Below are positions 5,688 to 6,636 of a stretch of DNA of 6,636 nucleotides, one piece after another. A program made the position numbers and the translations under genes. Position 1 is the stretch's first letter. Every line of letters begins with the position of its first letter. The stretch comes from Sphingomonadaceae bacterium. Lineage in GTDB: Bacteria; Pseudomonadota; Alphaproteobacteria; Sphingomonadales; Sphingomonadaceae. The stretch covers positions 1-6,636 of the forward strand of contig JAEMTM010000027.1 in NCBI GenBank assembly GCA_016462305.1, read 5' to 3'. Below the pieces are notes generated by a model. That model did no database searches. It was not told where the DNA came from and was given only the letters and a program-made list of their open reading frames with translations.

Positions 5688-6636
5688 ATGGTCGAATCTA
5701 TCACCAATATTGATGACTTCACGTGCGAGGCGCTGACAAATCGACTGGTGCGCTACACCGACCTGATTCCTTGTTACAACGCCTTTATCGATTGCCGAAC
5801 GCCTGGTTCCGAGGCGAAAGAAAATTTCACGATTATCGGCCCCGGTGTCTCCGAAAACCCCGAACAATATGTTCATATCGCCGAACCGCACGGCTATAAC
5901 ATTGGCGGTGCGCGGCAACCGCCGGGCTGCGTTAATTCGCAGCATAGCCATGATACTGCCGAAGTGTTTGTCGTCCACAGCGGCCATTGGCGCTTTGACC
6001 TTGGCGAGCATGGAGACGACGCGCAGATTGACTTGCACCCCGGCGATGTTATTTCGATTCCGACGCAGGTTTTTCGCGGTTTTACCGCCACGGATCATGC
6101 CGAGGATGGCAGTCCTGGGTTTTTGTGGGCAGTTCTTGGCCAAGACAATCCTGGCCGTGTGACATGGGCTCCGGTGGTGTTCGATATGGCAAAAGATTAT
6201 GGGCTTGTTCTGCTCGAAAATGGATCGCTTGTCGACACGGCGGCTGGAGAGGTCGTTCCGACAGATGTGCCGCCAATGGCCCCGACATCGCGCGCCGCCG
6301 CCGATGCTTTGAACAAAATGGATTTGGCGCAGGCGCAGGCCATCGTTTGGCGACATGCAAACTCCGATGATACGTCGGCAACGCCGATCATCGGTGAAGA
6401 AGGTCCGCTCAATTGGGACCACGGCTTTAAACTTGACCGCATCGATATTGCGCCCGGCGAAACGGTTGACTGGGACGATGCAGATGGCAAAGACGTGCTC
6501 TTCATCCACCGGGGCAGCGTTGATGTTGCGTGCGAAGATGGTTTCGTGACATTGGGCGAGGGCGATACGATTAGCCTGCCAGATGGATTGCCGCGCCGCT
6601 TGCTCTCCGATGCAGGAGCAACTGTGTATGTGGTTT
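5688..6636 (+). CDS. Bicupin protein, 3' end beyond the window
   Basis: At least 316 residues, open to the right edge (partial). The start is ATG at 5688; an in-frame TGA at 5667 with no ATG between excludes an earlier ATG start. The ribosome binding site is weak (GGGAA at 5679-5683). The N-terminal cupin has motif 1 QHSHDTAEVFVVHSG (85-99), giving likely metal ligands His86, His88 and Glu92. Its motif 2 is GDVISIPTQVFRGF (119-132), where Arg130 occupies the place of the usual third His. A second cupin-like barrel (about 246-316) reads IAPGETVDW...VLFIHRGSVDV...GDTISLPDGLPRRL. It lacks the HxH pair and again has Arg (303) at the third-ligand position. Cupins of this build include dioxygenases, isomerases and non-enzymatic binding proteins; I do not recognise the subfamily. 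There is no signal peptide, so it is cytoplasmic. Divergence from the SnoaL-like/MFS operon suggests a shared pathway. Confidence 0.85.
   Translation, partial: MVESITNIDDFTCEALTNRLVRYTDLIPCYNAFIDCRTPGSEAKENFTIIGPGVSENPEQYVHIAEPHGYNIGGARQPPGCVNSQHSHDTAEVFVVHSGHWRFDLGEHGDDAQIDLHPGDVISIPTQVFRGFTATDHAEDGSPGFLWAVLGQDNPGRVTWAPVVFDMAKDYGLVLLENGSLVDTAAGEVVPTDVPPMAPTSRAAADALNKMDLAQAQAIVWRHANSDDTSATPIIGEEGPLNWDHGFKLDRIDIAPGETVDWDDADGKDVLFIHRGSVDVACEDGFVTLGEGDTISLPDGLPRRLLSDAGATVYVV
5701..5716. repeat. CAATATTG-centred near-palindrome, copy 2 (candidate operator)
   Basis: TCACCAATATTGATGA is a 16-bp palindrome with seven of eight base pairs matched. It includes the same 13 bases as 5596-5608 and is followed by CTTC, as in copy 1 after a 3-bp offset. 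It lies in codons 5-10 of the cupin gene, so it would act as a downstream operator if it binds a regulator. Confidence 0.45.

Noticed and set aside
5666..5713. 15-codon frame (MTEMRELHGRIYHQY) overlapping the cupin start, possible leader peptide
   Set aside because: No Shine-Dalgarno, no run of a single regulatory amino acid and no attenuator hairpin; probably chance.
5634..6509. 291-codon minus-strand open frame opposite the cupin gene
   Set aside because: The plus strand encodes a clear bicupin with motif 1 intact. The minus-strand translation shows no recognisable domain and is Arg/Ile-rich, as expected for an antisense shadow.

Overview
The window looks like chromosome of an alphaproteobacterium, most probably a sphingomonad (Sphingopyxis/Sphingorhabdus type). 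The basis is moderately high GC, the style of the proteins, and two repeat types that I associate with sphingomonad genomes: an inverted CTGAGCCTGTCGAAG / CTTCGACAGGCTCAG element and copies of CGTCATCCTGA. No taxonomic marker is present, so this is an inference.

Layout from left to right. Positions 1-93 are non-coding and hold three degenerate copies of a CAGGATGACGA-type repeat that may continue past the left edge. Positions 94-3169 hold two tandem minus-strand genes, transcribed 3169->1754 and then 1743->94. They encode two diverged, secreted DUF4139-family proteins separated by 10 bp. The distal one has a REP/REPIN-like palindrome inserted in frame in its signal-peptide region, and a TonB-receptor-like EEVIVTGSRR string in its central linker. 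Positions 3170-3387 form a spacer with a hairpin just after the preceding gene's stop and a good ribosome binding site for the first DUF4139 gene.

Positions 3388-5579 (or 5585) hold a two-gene minus-strand operon: an internally duplicated SnoaL/NTF2-like protein followed by an MFS transporter, with stop and start overlapping as ATGA. A roughly 100 bp divergent promoter region follows. At 5688 a bicupin protein starts on the plus strand and runs off the right edge.

The SnoaL-like, MFS and cupin genes look like one divergently organised accessory module for uptake and conversion of an unidentified small molecule. A 13-bp exact repeat centred on the palindrome CAATATTG occurs on both sides of the divergent promoter and is a candidate shared operator. 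The DUF4139 pair is probably a separate envelope-related unit of unknown function. I see no tRNA, rRNA, CRISPR array, transposase or phage gene.
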